The notes: generated by a model from the letters alone, not told the origin. Shown: positions 1-11,374, numbered from the stretch's first letter. The stretch: DNA of 64,000 nt from Priapulus caudatus (GCF_000485595.1 NW_014578045.1:51467-115466), one strand, 5' to 3'. Translations and numbers: made by a program.

Positions 1-1599
1 GAGCCTGTTCTACAGTGATATTAGAATTTATCTCCCATTTGCAGAACTAGGACTCCAGTTTGTAGCATTTTATAAATCTATCCTTCTTTGAGCGAGTTGT
101 CAGTTACCCCGGATGCTTCTTGCGTCAGCGTTTTACTGGTATTTTGCAATGAGCATTATTGTGTCATTGTCCCATGGTTGGGATATAAATTTGAGTTGTA
201 GTTCATGCTACTGGACTCTGTCTTGAGCCCTCAGTTAGTTCAGGGCTACTGGTTCTCGCTCAATGATTGGTCAGATATTTGTTTTTCTTGTCCGAGTTGA
301 CAGAATCAACCAAGTGAAGTTTGGAGTATTTGGATTCTTTTGTTTGGTAAAATTTTGAGTTACAGTTAAATCGGATAGATTTGCTGTTGGTTACAAATTG
401 CGCGAACAGTGTGGCTGCCCTTCAGAGCAGTCTTCTTGAGTAAATTTAAAAGCTATTGTAATTTGTCTTTCGGAAAATTGCATAACTGCAATTTTTGTGG
501 GAGTGTAAGTTCGCCCGTCCTGATTTTATCGTTTTTCCACAACCGAATCCAGAAGTTGAAACTACCCGGAAGTGCTTTCACCCTGTACACCTCGCAGTGT
601 ATTTTGTGAACTTCTGGCTGCCAGCCGTCTCAAAATTATACGTTTCAAACTACAATTTCTGGAAGAACCAAAGAGATATTTTATGCATATTCGTCAGCAT
701 ATTCGCATAATCGATTCGTCAGTTGACGTGAATCTCCGTTTCTTGTCAAGTAATTTCGGGAGGCTGGCAGCCAGACTATGTATAATGGTGTTTTTATATG
801 TTGTAAACCTTTGTTGTTTTGTTTTAGACCTAACCGAAGATACAACCAGGTCGTGTCGAGTAGCGATGATAAGGAGAGAATTTTTCCCCATCGAGGAAGT
901 GCCAAAGAATTTCTTCACCTCCACTACTACCACCACTACTACCACCATCATTTCCCCGACTATCCACATCTAAACAAACATTATCTTTGACTTCGCCGTC
1001 TACATCATCCGCAACATTATCGTTAACATCACCACAGTCGGCAAAGTCAGTAAAGAAGCATACTAGTCTGCTTAAGGTTTAGAAATGTTTATCAACATTT
1101 GTTTTGTCTGAAGTAACAAGTACTGTTTAATGCCAAATTGAAATTAACGTAACATTCACATGTTTCACATCTATAATCTTATGTATTTGTTCTATTAAAA
1201 TATACCATGTGTACTCAAGACAACTGTACTGCCTCTTCAAAAATAACATGAAACATCCAGTATTCATAAATAGCAGTCACCTAAACCGTCTGTCTTTAAT
1301 GTGTGACCACTTGACCAAATGGTCAAAAAACTACAACATAAAAATAGAGAATACTGTCACAGATGGGGTGGACATGCTTCAGATACTTGCACATAAAACT
1401 AACTTCAGTTGCATCTATATGTACTGTAAAGATATATTGCAAAACAGTAGTGTACTGGCTACAAGCAGTGTCTTTATGAGACAGCTTCTGTCCACAATTG
1501 ACTTATCTGACGTACTTACATTGTGGGTTAAACCTAGCTTTACATAGAGAATCAGCCGACCAAGCTAAATCACGAACAAAAATGGCCAATCGCAAAAAC
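1..1599. other. AT-rich region without recognised gene
   Basis: Short ORFs occur on both strands but none shows a domain I recognise. The longest plus-strand one (1209-1547, 112 codons) has no motif and AT-rich codons. A short ACC/ACT trinucleotide run lies near 917-950. Because the piggyBac remnant begins to be readable only near 1,600 and no CCC-type piggyBac terminus next to TTAA was found upstream, the start of that element may lie in here in decayed form or left of the window. Confidence 0.4.
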
Positions 1600-1619
1600 A
1601 CAAGAGCCTCATGTAGTTT

Positions 1620-1831
1620 AAGGTCAGAGGGCATACGGTAATAACATACAGGGAAATACCATGTAATGCTACCAAGATCATTTGCCATTTTTTACGTGTT
1701 TGATTCAGCAAGAGCCGTGCCGTGGGACAGCTGCCTATGACTCGCAGTACAAATTCAAACCGGTGCTTGATCACCTACACATTCATTGGGCAAGGGAGTT
1801 TGCTCTAGGTCAGGACATTTCAATATGAGAC
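1620..1831 (+). pseudogene. piggyBac transposase, upstream part (broken)
   Basis: Translation of about 1680-1831 gives a stretch typical of piggyBac/PGBD transposases: a YDSQYKFKPVLDHL-like segment followed by FALGQDISI, which in the family runs directly into the first catalytic Asp motif (IDE) and the FKGR box. The reading is interrupted here by the LTR of Gypsy-1 and resumes at 9,812. Frameshifts and stops occur upstream, and two bases are missing just before the insertion point, so it was probably already inactive. The more N-terminal part is not recognisable. Confidence 0.75.
1828..1831. repeat. Target-site duplication AGAC (left) of Gypsy-1
   Basis: AGAC directly precedes the LTR start at 1832 and the same four bases follow the 3' LTR at 9812-9815. 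Four-base duplications are usual for Ty3/gypsy integrases. Confidence 0.8.
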
Positions 1832-2329
1832 TGTAGCGATGCTGCGCACGAGCTAGCATTGCGCGACCTCATTACTTATGCAGGACACCTAGCAAGCAGA
1901 GGTGTCGCACAGAGAGCAAGTAGAGGTGTCTAATAACTGACCAGATAGCGTGGTCGACAGATAGCGTGCAGAGGGGGGCACGCGGTGCACGCGTGGCAAC
2001 GCTTATTCGCATGTCGCATAGGGATGCAACCTGGCGAAGCTCAGGAGGGGAGAAGATAATGCCCAGATGTCGGTCACGAAGTCCAGGCACATATAAAAGG
2101 TGCGCCGTGCTTTGAGCGGGAGAACTCCTCTCCCTTGTTGTTCTACCCGACTGTTGTCTTGCACGTCCCATGTATGCGCCACTGCTTATTTGTCCCTCAC
2201 TGTTAACATGGCTTACAATATACGTGTTTGTGGTACGTTACGCCTCTAGTTCGTGTATGCTTTACGTCTTGCACTACCGTTACTCATTACCTGGTACCTG
2301 CTATACGCCACACCAAGTACAACCTTACA
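1832..2329 (+). repeat. 5' LTR of Gypsy-1
   Basis: Starts TGTAGCGATGC and ends ACAACCTTACA (TG...CA). It matches 9,320-9,811 nearly throughout with scattered substitutions and small indels. The internal sequence following it begins TTTGATGCCG, the likely primer-binding region, which resembles the corresponding site in Gypsy-4. Confidence 0.88.
2092..2100 (+). promoter_or_regulatory. TATA box of Gypsy-1 5' LTR
   Basis: CATATAAAA lies about 260 bp into the LTR, at the position expected for the U3 core promoter. The 3' LTR has a mutated version (CATACAAAA near 9,577), one visible sign of LTR divergence. Confidence 0.55.
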
Positions 2330-2529
2330 TTTGATGCCGTACCTAAGGAACTTGTGGTGCACACGTGTTCCCGTCATTCCACACCGATCAACAAGCAAAT
2401 TGCTAAGGTAAGGGAGCGGAGCAACTACTGGTGGCTATGTCGCATTTTCCGCCCCAGGGTACATGGATTATTGTAGTTATATAGTCATGAGTAGACAGTA
2501 ATTCTAATCGCAGCTACGAAGCTCACGGC

Positions 2530-3600
2530 ATGGCTCTACCGCCCACCCACCCAACCCAATCACGGGCTTATAATTTGGAGGAGATAGCTCAATTGTTCAC
2601 AAGCTCGCTTCAACCATGTATCGACACGACAGCGAGCACCTTTGGTCGTGCCCTGTGGGTTGCGGAAGTTAGGCAATCAATACCGCGTTTTATGGGCGCT
2701 CGGTGGTTGGACTGACATTTGCCGACTGGCGCGCTGCTTTGGAATTGGCTCAGGTTGAATTAAGTTTACCAGATGCCGCTTTGAAGCAGATCGCTTTGTC
2801 CACGGTAGGAGGGCATGCCGCAGAGTTTTGTAGGCGTACGTACAGAAACACCCTCTATTGACTGGAAGGACCTTAGTGCTAGGCTCGTTAAACGTTTTGC
2901 CGATCTCTTACAGGAGTAGCAGGCACTTCAGGAGCTTAAGTCATTCCGTCAACAAAGCGGCGAGCACATTAGCCAGTACGGGGATCGTTTACAATCTCTC
3001 GCAATGCGGGCGATGCCGTTGGAGAAGATTCGAACAGAGGATGTACAAAAACAACTCACCGATGCATTTCTAGATGGCCTCTTGTCCGTCCCCACGCAGA
3101 AGTTACTCCTCGCTCATAAGCCGCAGACGCTGTCCCAGGCTATTGAATTAGCTGCCGATGAATTGTTCATCGAGGCGGGACTGGCAATGCGAGTACGCAA
3201 TAGAGCAATCAGTAGCGTTTCTGATGTGGCAATGATGGAGATGGGAGAGCCTATGGAGATAGGCGCAGTTGGGACTGACACAAGCACTGCATTAGTAACT
3301 GAACTGCAAAACTTGTGTTCACTGATGAAACAGGGTGAAACGCGGCGCTATACAAATGCGCGAGGGCCGGCTCTAGGATGGAGACGTGATGGTCAGCGGA
3401 ACGCGCTGCGTGCGGAGTATCGGAGTAACGGCGGTCGATCCGCTCCAATGAATAATTGGGCGAGTCCCATGATGAGCGAGGGGCGTATCGGATATCTGCC
3501 AAACCCAACTTCACAAATTGGGATGGCAGCATTTGAGCTGCCTGTCTCGCGCCGACGTGTGCGAGTCGTGACGCAAGATGACGTGTTTTAACTGCGGGCG
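2530..3600 (+). pseudogene. Gypsy-1 gag (broken)
   Basis: The N-terminal piece starts MALPPTHPTQSRAYNLEEIA and contains the RALWVAEVRQSIPRF segment that aligns with Gypsy-4 gag. A frame change near 2,700 and stops near 2,860-2,920 break it. The C-terminal half is open at 3004-3591 and covers the capsid-like region (LTDAFLDGLLSV, LAADELFIEAGL), which has equivalents in Gypsy-3 and Gypsy-4. The protein would form the virus-like particle core. The zinc knuckle is in the adjacent frame (3578 onward), so another shift precedes it. Confidence 0.75.
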
Positions 3601-3769
3601 TAAGGGTCATTTCGCACGAGATTGTAGGGCACGCGTGTCTGCTAATAGCTGGCCGGGAAACGCGCGCCCCCACTACTCGCGCAGCGAAGGCAGTAGAGAT
3701 GGGTGGGGGTTTACCATGAAGTGGGACTACCACGGTGCAGAGAACGTGCGCGCCTATGTGTATGGGTAG
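3578..3769 (+). pseudogene. Gypsy-1 nucleocapsid CCHC zinc knuckle
   Basis: CFNCGRKGHFARDC is a canonical CX2CX4HX4C knuckle that binds the element RNA. It sits between the gag capsid region and the protease and is in a different frame from both, through small indels. Confidence 0.85.
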
Positions 3770-4268
3770 AGTAGGACCATTACAGTTGTCAGCATTAGTT
3801 GATACGGGTAGCAATGTTACGCTAATTAGTTACAAGACTTGGAACCGATTACCGCGTCGTACACGCACGAAGGAAGGGGTTGCGCCTGCAGCACAATGTG
3901 CCACCCATCTGATGTCAGTATCTGGCCAACACCTGAGTATGGTGGGGGTCACCTCCCTTAGGATTACGGTGGGGAGGGTAACAGCGAAGCACGATTGTTA
4001 TATCGTACACCGTTTACAGAGGGATTTCGTTCTTGGAGCAGATTTTCTCGCCCATGCACACGCCATAATTGATCTTAATGCTGCAATCTTAAGCATAGGT
4101 GCCAGCGTTGTTTCTTTACGAATGCCTGACGGTCACGGGTGGTCGCCGCCGGCGCAGTTAGCAATGATGGCACAAACTGTTAGTTTGCCGGCTGCGTCCG
4201 CGCACAAGTGTTTGTTACAGGTCCCTAAATGTTTTCAGGAGGGCACCTTCCTATTTGTACAGGGGTGA
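3735..4268 (+). pseudogene. Gypsy-1 aspartic protease
   Basis: The retropepsin catalytic motif is present as LVDTGSNVTLI, with the downstream flap and the FVLGADFL motif typical of gypsy proteases. The ORF is open for 177 codons, then a stop at 4,268 separates it from the linker to reverse transcriptase. It would cleave Gag and Pol inside the particle. Confidence 0.8.
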
Positions 4269-4348
4269 ATCAGCCCTGAAGACTTTCTGCCGAAATTCAA
4301 ACCTCATAGTTACACCCATGTTGACAGTAGCGTCAGCTGATCACACGG

Positions 4349-5430
4349 TTGAGTGTGTCATTAAGAATGATGCCGTTACGCCAGTGTTTACTAAAGAATG
4401 TAGTGATTGGTTCAGTGGAGCCCACAAAAGCACACAGGGTACGCGCCGTATGTTCAGGGAGTAGGGAGTTATATTCTGTAACCCCCCGACTTACAGCTGA
4501 TGGCACACCTTTCGATTATGCTACCCTCATTCAACATGTAGCTGATCCTCATCAGAGGGCAACTTTACAGAAACGCGATCGTACTTTCGCACATACAGAC
4601 GCCCAGTTAGGATGTACACACCTTTGCTATTTCCAAATTCAGACAGGTCAAAATAAACCAATAAAAACTCGACCGTATCGTATGTCTCTAGATCAGCAGG
4701 AAAACGTGCAACAGGAAGTAGAGAAATTGCTAAACAATTGGAATATAAGACCCTCAATGAGCCCTTGGTTTAGTGGGGTACTGTTAGTAAAGAAGAAGTC
4801 AGGGGAATTAAGGCTCTGCATTGATTATAGGAGAATGAATTCTGTCACGACCATTGATACGTTCCCGCTACCGCTAATAGACGATGCCTTACAGGCTCTC
4901 GGGTCCGCTAAAGTATTTACCACTTTGGATTTGAGGTCTGGATACTTTCACGTCCCTGTTGATCCTGCTGATGTCCCCAAAACGTGTTTCGTTACTCCAC
5001 AAAGCAGTTTCGATGATTTTAAGAACGCCATTCGGCTCTCGGAATGCACCCTTGCATTTTCAAAGATTGTTAGATTAGGTATTAAGAGGGCTACGTCAAA
5101 AATGTGCGTTGGCTTATATCGACGACTGATGTATCTACTCCCCCTATTTCGAGACACAATGTGACCCTAACCTCATGTTACGGGCCAGTAAGTGCTTCTT
5201 TCTCCAGGAATCTATCTCTTATTTGTGTCACATTATTACACCCCAGGGGTGTTCGCTCCGACCCTAGGAAAATCCAGGCTGTTCAAAATTGGGAAAGCCC
5301 CAAAAACGCTACGGCTGTACGTCAATTCTTAGGCCTATCCAGCTATTGCAGTAAATTTATTAAAGATTATGCACACATCGCACGCCCGTTTAACTTATTG
5401 ACTCATAAGAACACGCCGTTCGTATAGAAC
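4349..5430 (+). pseudogene. Gypsy-1 reverse transcriptase (frameshifted)
   Basis: 4349-5050 carries the RT N-terminal motifs (TRPYRM, SPWFSGVLLVKKKSGELRLCIDYRRMN, FTTLDLRSGYFHVPV). A deletion near 5,005-5,040 removes the region before the active site. The YIDD active-site box is still readable near 5,117-5,128 but is followed at once by a stop. The thumb/connection (FLGLSSYCSKFIKDYAHIARP) is open at 5104-5427 and ends at a nonsense codon where the family has Trp. Related to the RTs of Gypsy-3 and Gypsy-4. Confidence 0.85.
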
Positions 5431-5920
5431 GACGAGACACAACTAGCATTTGATACACTTAAATCTCAGCTAACGCAAACGCCTATCCTCGCCTTGGCCA
5501 ATAACACTAAGCCATTTCGCCTCTATTGTGATGCATCTGCTCATGCAGTAGGTACAGTTTTAACGCAGCTTGATGACGAACAAAAAGAGCACCCGGTCCA
5601 TTATCTTAGCAGACAGCTAAACGACGTGCAGATGCGATGGCCGGTCGTACAGGGAAAGTTATGCAGTAGTCTACGCGTTGCAAAAGTTGAAACATTACAT
5701 CCAGGGTGTTCCGTTTCAAATAATAACTGATCATAAACCGTTAAAATATTTAATCAAAGCAAAGTCACTTCGTAACCCTAAACTGCAAAGATGGGCAATC
5801 GTTATATCAGAATTTGGCTGTGACATTGAATACATTTCGGGCAGTGCAAACCTCCCAGCTGACACATTATCGCGTGTCGTCAAAACCACGCAGCAGGCAA
5901 CGCAAGTGCCCGAGGGCATT
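5431..5920 (+). pseudogene. Gypsy-1 RNase H
   Basis: The RNase H start (FRLYCDASAHAVGTVLTQ), the HYLSRQL box and the DHKPLKYL box followed by ADTLSR are all visible, across one frame change near 5,670. This domain removes the RNA strand during reverse transcription. It continues without a gap into the linker to integrase. Confidence 0.82.
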
Positions 5921-6179
5921 GCTATTGACCCACCCCCGCAGCCAGAGGAGCGGCAGCCTCCTAAATTAGCGCAGCGATCACTATGCCAAGAACTCGCAAC
6001 TACCGCGCACAGCGTGCAACAGAGTTTCCTTCTTTGTTACCTGATCTCATCATACTTCAAACAGCTGACCCATTTTGTCGCGCGTTCGGGAAGTGGTGAG
6101 CAAGCCCGATTGGTTGCTGAGTACTTTATAGACGACGGTATCATTTACCACCTAAGCTCCCAACGCGCCCTGGCCGAAT

Positions 6180-7345
6180 ACGATCCACAAGTAGCCATAC
6201 TGCGTGTTCTGATTCCGAATATACATAAACAATTCCACGATCACATGTACGGCGGTCACCTCGGTTTCAAAAAGATTTACTCGAAGACGGCGGCGCGACT
6301 GTATTGGCCACGGATGTTTGCGGATACATATCATTGCGTCAAGTCATGCATCACTTGTAATGCGCACAAATTGCAGCGGATTCGCGTGCTGTTGATGCAT
6401 GCAACCCAGCCGTGAAAAGTTGGTGACGTAGTAGCAATCGATGTAACGGGGCCTCACCCCGTTACAGCAGCTAGTAACCGGTATATGCTAACATTCTTGG
6501 ACCTATATTTGAATTGGCCTGAAGCTTACCCAATGGCTAATAAAAGTGCCTCCATGGTTGCGCATATCTTTGTTAATCGGTTTATCCCTACTCACTCTTG
6601 CCCGAGGGCAATACTCACAGACAACGGCTTGGAGTTCGTTAATAAATTAATGTCTCGGCTGACCATGCTGCTGGGGATTAATCACATTCGTACCGCCCCG
6701 TACCATCCACAGTCTAACATTTTCATCGCACATTATCCTCACTGTTAGCTTGCGCGATAGGCCAATGGGGAACCAGCACGTGGCCGCAGCTCTGTTTGCT
6801 TATAGAACAGCTGTTAATGAAATGTCTCATTCTGAAAAAGCTCTGAAAATTCACACCTTTCTTCATTCACCATGGCCGCGACGCTGTACTACATATAGAC
6901 GTGTTACTACAGACCTGACGTCTCTCTCATTCAGACGACCCGGTTATGCACGCGACAGAGTGACTCCACCGGGCGTTCACATACATCGAACAAAATACCA
7001 GAACCGCACGACTGAAAAATAAACGACTTTGCGATCAGCACGCTAAAGAAATTGAATACAAGCCAGGCGATCCCGTCCTTTGGTTCAACCTTGTTCTATC
7101 AGGCACACAGACACGTAAATTCGCGTCATTTTGGAAACCGCATTATAGAATAGTCGAGAAGCTGACGCCGCGCCGCGTTCTAATTAAGCGCGAAGATAGT
7201 ACACGCGCGTTTGACGTGCATGTCAGTAATTTAAGGCCCGCACACCCCTTTCAAGAGTGTGACACACCCGCTCATAACGCAGACCTAGAAATTAAGGGTC
7301 ACACGCGACCAGTAAGAGTCGACACTAGTCGCACCACTGGGTCAT
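6180..7345 (+). pseudogene. Gypsy-1 integrase and pol tail
   Basis: The H2C2 zinc finger is at about 6,235-6,370 (HDHMYGGHLGFKKIYSK...CITCNAHK). The catalytic core carries AIDVTGPH (first Asp) and LTDNGLEF (second Asp). The segment that should hold the catalytic Glu is disrupted by a deletion and frameshift near 6,715. The C-terminal barrel-like region (KPGDPVLWFN, HYRIVEKLTP, DVHVSNLRPAHPF) runs to about 7,250. The pol tail with an acidic VPLARLRSL motif at 7,410-7,440 recurs in Gypsy-4. Confidence 0.8.
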
Positions 7346-7450
7346 AAGCCCAGCGGGAAGTATTGACGCCGATGACGACAGCATTAGTTCACAGTAGGAC
7401 AATGAAGATGTCGTACCTTTAGCGCGTTTACGCTCTCTTACAGGAAATAA

Positions 7451-8960
7451 TGGCGGCTTGGTGGATAGCCGCGCTGCTGTGCACAGCAGTGATGGTCCGG
7501 GTTGCCACAACAGCCAGTGAGGTACACCAGCGGTCGCAGGGTATTGCGTTTGTACCGCATAACCGTAGCTTCACTCTATCCGGTTAGACAGCTGGCCCGT
7601 ATAGTGGCGCAGCCAAAACGACGAGTCCGAGACGCCGGTTCTGCCATCACGTTCGATTGATCCCCCGACACCTATACCGCCCCTGGAGCCCGTTTCACTC
7701 GCGGGTGGTGAACTGCAGACATCCCCTGCGTTTACTCGTTGAATGGGGTCTCATGGGGAGGCGGGGGATAACGAACGTGCGACAGTTGGTGCATGGCCGC
7801 CTGTACTCGTGATTCTCACTTATCGTGCATAATTTATGTCTTTGCATGCGAATGTGCACTGAGCACGCATCTGCTCAGGTGATGCATGGACAGGTCGTAT
7901 TATTATTACGAACCTTATATGTTCCATGTTAGGCGTGCTCCGATGAGCATTCTTAAAGACACTAGTTAAGGAACAGTACTTATTAACTGGTATTAATCGT
8001 TACGCGCTCCACAAATGCGTGGCGAAATCGGTCTTGCCTGTTGCAGACCTGCCGGTGTTCTACCTGTGCACCCCGTTGGAGGAATGCGCGGACATACTGG
8101 TGACGCATTATACGCTCCGCCCGCGCCCGCTGCTGGTGGAAACACCCTGGGTAGAAGTGGTAATGCAAAACGAGCGCGTCGTCGGCGCATGTGGGTAGGA
8201 CGCTCGACAACGTCTCATTTTTGAGACACTCCAATTTATCCCTTCCGGAGTATTTGGCTCTAATGTGGGCCCTCATGTTTAGCGGCCGCGGTGTTGTCGC
8301 GTGCATGGTCGCTACCAAATATAGGTCGACCTGCATACCGCATCTGCCGTCTGTATCTAACTGCGTGGCCTTTTGGCTAGACAGAGTTGCGCTGCCTCCG
8401 CCGGGTGGCACGCACGAAGATGCGGGATCGTGGGAGGCGGCGGCGGTAGCCGACCACACCCAAATTCTCGAGCCCCTGTTAGACTCGCCCCCCGTGGGTT
8501 ACCAGATGCCGGCCGGACTACACGTTCGCAGCGACCAATTAGCTATCCCGAGCCGTCATTCCGCTCTAATAGACTGGCTCGAGGTGTGGAGTTGCTGGTG
8601 ATTTGAGTGCCCCTATTATTAGGTTGGCCGCGCACCGCCGTCTCAAACATTCGTATTCCACACGACGACCCTTCCAATGAGTTATGAAGCTGAGCAGCTT
8701 GAGGAGTGGGACGAGGACGACACTGGCCACGTGAGGGACCATGGGTCCGAGTCGCCGACGTGATATGGCTGATGGCGGATGACAGCCGGATAGCGCCGTG
8801 GGATCCATTCCTGCGCGCCTCCGTTCGCTGCGACTCAAGGGGGAGTAACGTGAGCGACCTCGTTCACCCCCCCCTACCCTCCGTGTCTACTCATGGGTTA
8901 GTGACCCGAGCACGACTCCACAACCGGAGCGTGCAACGGGTACGAGCTAGCCTCCCCTGA
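7451..8960 (+). pseudogene. Gypsy-1 env-like remnant
   Basis: An ATG near 7,451 opens a hydrophobic signal-peptide-like segment (MAAWWIAALLCTAVMV) followed by SEVHQRSQGIAFVP. This matches in position and pattern the start of the Gypsy-3 env (TEVRRPTMGVVFIP). About 400 bp of the middle is missing or unreadable. The Cys-bearing ectodomain part is recognisable at about 8,030-8,210 and a membrane-proximal/tail region may extend to 8,830. Stops and frameshifts are numerous. Homology to env is inferred from position and the shared N-terminus. Confidence 0.5.
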
Positions 8961-9319
8961 GCGACGCGTCCAAGGGCACGGTGCTGACAGACGAGCTGCA
9001 AGCCACGAGCAATATTTAACCAATTACATCATAACATTTCACATGTACGCGTGTAGTTTATAGTTAGTAGAGTAGTTTAGCATACGATATAGAGAAACTA
9101 TGTGTAAGCGCAAAAACGCTATGCGCAATAGCATACGCGATATTATTATAACGTAGAATAGAGCATGGAAAATTAACGTACGCACCTGCACGCGCATATA
9201 AAATTATATTTTCGTGGGTGAACTGCGCGAAAACGGAACAGCACCCGTGTCACACTCTCGCAATCTGCCTACTGGTCTCTGATCGGGGGTAATGAAATTT
9301 TTTTTCAAAGGGGGAGTGA
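8961..9319 (+). other. Gypsy-1 3' leader and polypurine tract
   Basis: An AT-rich non-coding stretch follows env and ends in ttttttttcaaagggggagtga immediately before the 3' LTR. The purine run at about 9,307-9,317 is the expected plus-strand primer for reverse transcription. Confidence 0.7.
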
Positions 9320-9811
9320 TGTAGCGATGCTGCGTGCGAGCTAGCATTGTGCGAGCTCATTAATTATGCAGGACACCTAGCAAGCAGAGGTGTCGCACAG
9401 AGAGCAAGTAGAGGTGTCTAATAACTAACCATATAGCATGGTCGACAGATGGAGTGCAGAGAGGGGGGCACGCGGTGCACGCGGTCCCTTATTCCCATGT
9501 CGCATAGGGATGCGACCTGGCAAAGCTTAGGAGGTGAGAAGATAATGCCCAGGATGTCGGTCACGAAGTCCGGGCGCATACAAAAAGCGCACTGTGCTTT
9601 GAGGAACTCCTCTCCCTTGTTGTTCTACCAGACTGTTGTCCTGCACGTCCCTTGTACGCGTCACTGCTTATTTGTCACTCACTGTTACCATGGCTTACAA
9701 TATACGTGTTTGTGGTACGTTACGCCTCTAGTTTGTGTATGCTTTGCGTCTTGCACTACCATTACTCATTACACGGTACCCGCTATACGTCACGCCAAGT
9801 ACAACCTTATA
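9320..9811 (+). repeat. 3' LTR of Gypsy-1
   Basis: Starts TGTAGCGATGC and ends ACAACCTTATA. It aligns with the 5' LTR over its full length with scattered differences. AGAC follows at 9,812-9,815 as the right target duplication. Confidence 0.88.
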
Positions 9812-10774
9812 AGACCATAGTTGGTTTCAAAGGACGCCATCACTTAGTAAACTACATAGATAAAAAACATGATCAATGGGGCCAAAAGAGTATAATTTGG
9901 CAGATTAAGGACCAGAACAGAAACAGGCTACATACATCACACATTGTATCACACCTCCAAGTTGAAAATCTCGCACAAGGGACAGCCCTATGATGTGTGT
10001 AATAAACGTATGACTAACCATTTTGGAAAGTACCATCATTTAGTGGTGGACAATTATTATACCAGTGTTGTGTTGTGTGAGCATATGATGGACAATAAAA
10101 CATATATTTGTGGAACTGTTCGTTGTGATCGACGAGGTCTCCCACCAGAACTAACACAAAAGAAGGTGAAGGGCAGTTTGACGTGTATACGCAAAGGTCA
10201 GTTATTAGCGATCAGCTGGGTGGACAGAAAACAGGTACGCTTACTATCCACCCATACCTCTGCCAACTGTTGAAATAGAGAAATACAATGGAACCAAAAA
10301 AACTGTTCACTGTCATTCGTGAATACAACTCTGGTATGGGTGGGACAGACCTTGCTGACCAGATGACTGACCAATATAGTGCAGAGAAAAACCATGAAAT
10401 GTTGTAGGTAAGTTGTATTTTATTTGTTCGACAGGTGTACATTCAATGCATATGTATGTTACAATAATAATCCGAATGTTGAACAGGATAAGCGTCCCAC
10501 TCATCTCCAGTTCCTGGTCTCGGTGGTTAAGGGTCTCATCAGCGGATATCAGGAAGAGCGTCAGAAGGCTGGTAGACCATCCCTTGGTCCCGTTGAATCA
10601 AGGAAAACTGGGAGACAGTTTGTAGAACTGATACCAGACAAAAAATGCAGAAAATGTGCAGTCTGTGCTCAAAACCCTAATGTCGGCTTTCAGGGTACGC
10701 GCATTCGTACTTGGTGTAAAGACTGTGGTGTTGGATTGCGTCGAGATGACTGTCTCAGAGCGTATCATAAATGA
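9812..10774 (+). pseudogene. piggyBac transposase, downstream part (broken)
   Basis: After the Gypsy-1 insertion the piggyBac reading resumes: VGFKGRHHLVNYIDKK, DNYYTSVVLCEHM (second catalytic Asp), CGTVRCDRRGLP, SREYNSGMGGTDLADQM (third catalytic Asp), the insertion-domain-like FNAYVCYNNNPNV, and a C-terminal Cys-rich RING/PHD-like segment (CRKCAVC...CKDCGVGL...CLRAYH) that PGBD-type proteins use to bind the termini. At least two frame changes (near 9,985 and 10,270) and a stop near 10,407 make it inactive. First catalytic Asp motif lies at the gypsy insertion junction. Confidence 0.88.
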
Positions 10775-10980
10775 GGACAGCATATCAGAAATGAGGACAG
10801 AAGCCAGTTTTATGTTGTTAGAAACATGTTCAGCAATTTGTATTGGTTAGAATAAATAATTCATTGAGTTATTTACATTCATTATGGCCGTTTGTGATGC
10901 ATTGTGATTTTTAATGATTTTCATGAAATTTATTACACAATATGATAATGCTTTACGAGCAAAATTTAGCAGCAAAAGGG
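10775..10980 (+). mobile_element. piggyBac 3' terminal region
   Basis: The sequence after the transposase ends GCAGCAAAAGGG, followed by TTAA at 10,981-10,984. A piggyBac end reads CCC... next to a TTAA target, so this is a convincing 3' terminus. The matching 5' terminus was not found in the window. Confidence 0.7.
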
Positions 10981-10999
10981 TTAAATCCCTTCGCTAAAG

Positions 11000-11374
11000 T
11001 GTGCTGCAGCACTCAAAATTATCGAAATGCGGACCGAATTGAAATCATCAACCATGGAAAGGAAGGCATCATTTTTTCGAAAGCATAATGCCAGAGCCTT
11101 AGAGGACACCACCGAACACGATCAGGGATCAGCATCATCAATTTATAACGCTACCAACAATGACGAATGTAGTTAGTGTTCAAGGGCAGTTTCAAAACCA
11201 CCTTCGGTTCTCACCTAGTGGCCACTGTCAGTACTAACAGGAACAGGAAGTTCCTAATAAGAAGTTCAGCCATTTGTACACAATCATCACAATGTACCTT
11301 GCATATTCGTTCAATAAATTTATTGTGATTTAAATCCAAGCTTATCTTCATAAATAACAGCCACCAGCATCACA
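11000..11374 (+). repeat. 5' LTR of Gypsy-2
   Basis: Starts TGTGCTGC and ends GCATCACA, forming a nearly perfect short terminal inversion. An AATAAA-like signal (caataaattt) lies near 11,313. No second copy is in the window, so the boundaries rest on the TG...CA termini and the adjacent primer-binding-like site. Confidence 0.6.

Larger units (their letters stand above)
1832..9811 (+). mobile_element. Gypsy-1: full-length env-type Ty3/gypsy retrotransposon
   Basis: An 8.0-kb element bounded by two similar LTRs of about 495 bp, with a polypurine tract (aaagggggagtga) immediately before the 3' LTR and AGAC duplications outside. Internal order is gag (CCHC knuckle), protease, reverse transcriptase, RNase H, integrase with H2C2 zinc finger, a pol tail, then an env-like remnant (about 7,450-8,900) and a 300-bp AT-rich 3' leader. 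All genes carry frameshifts or stops. It is inserted in the same orientation into a piggyBac transposase gene. It is closest in layout to Gypsy-3 and Gypsy-4 in this window. Confidence 0.9.

Noticed and set aside
1209-1547. 112-codon ORF as a host gene
   Set aside because: No recognisable domain, AT-driven codons, no splice or promoter context; cannot be told from chance.
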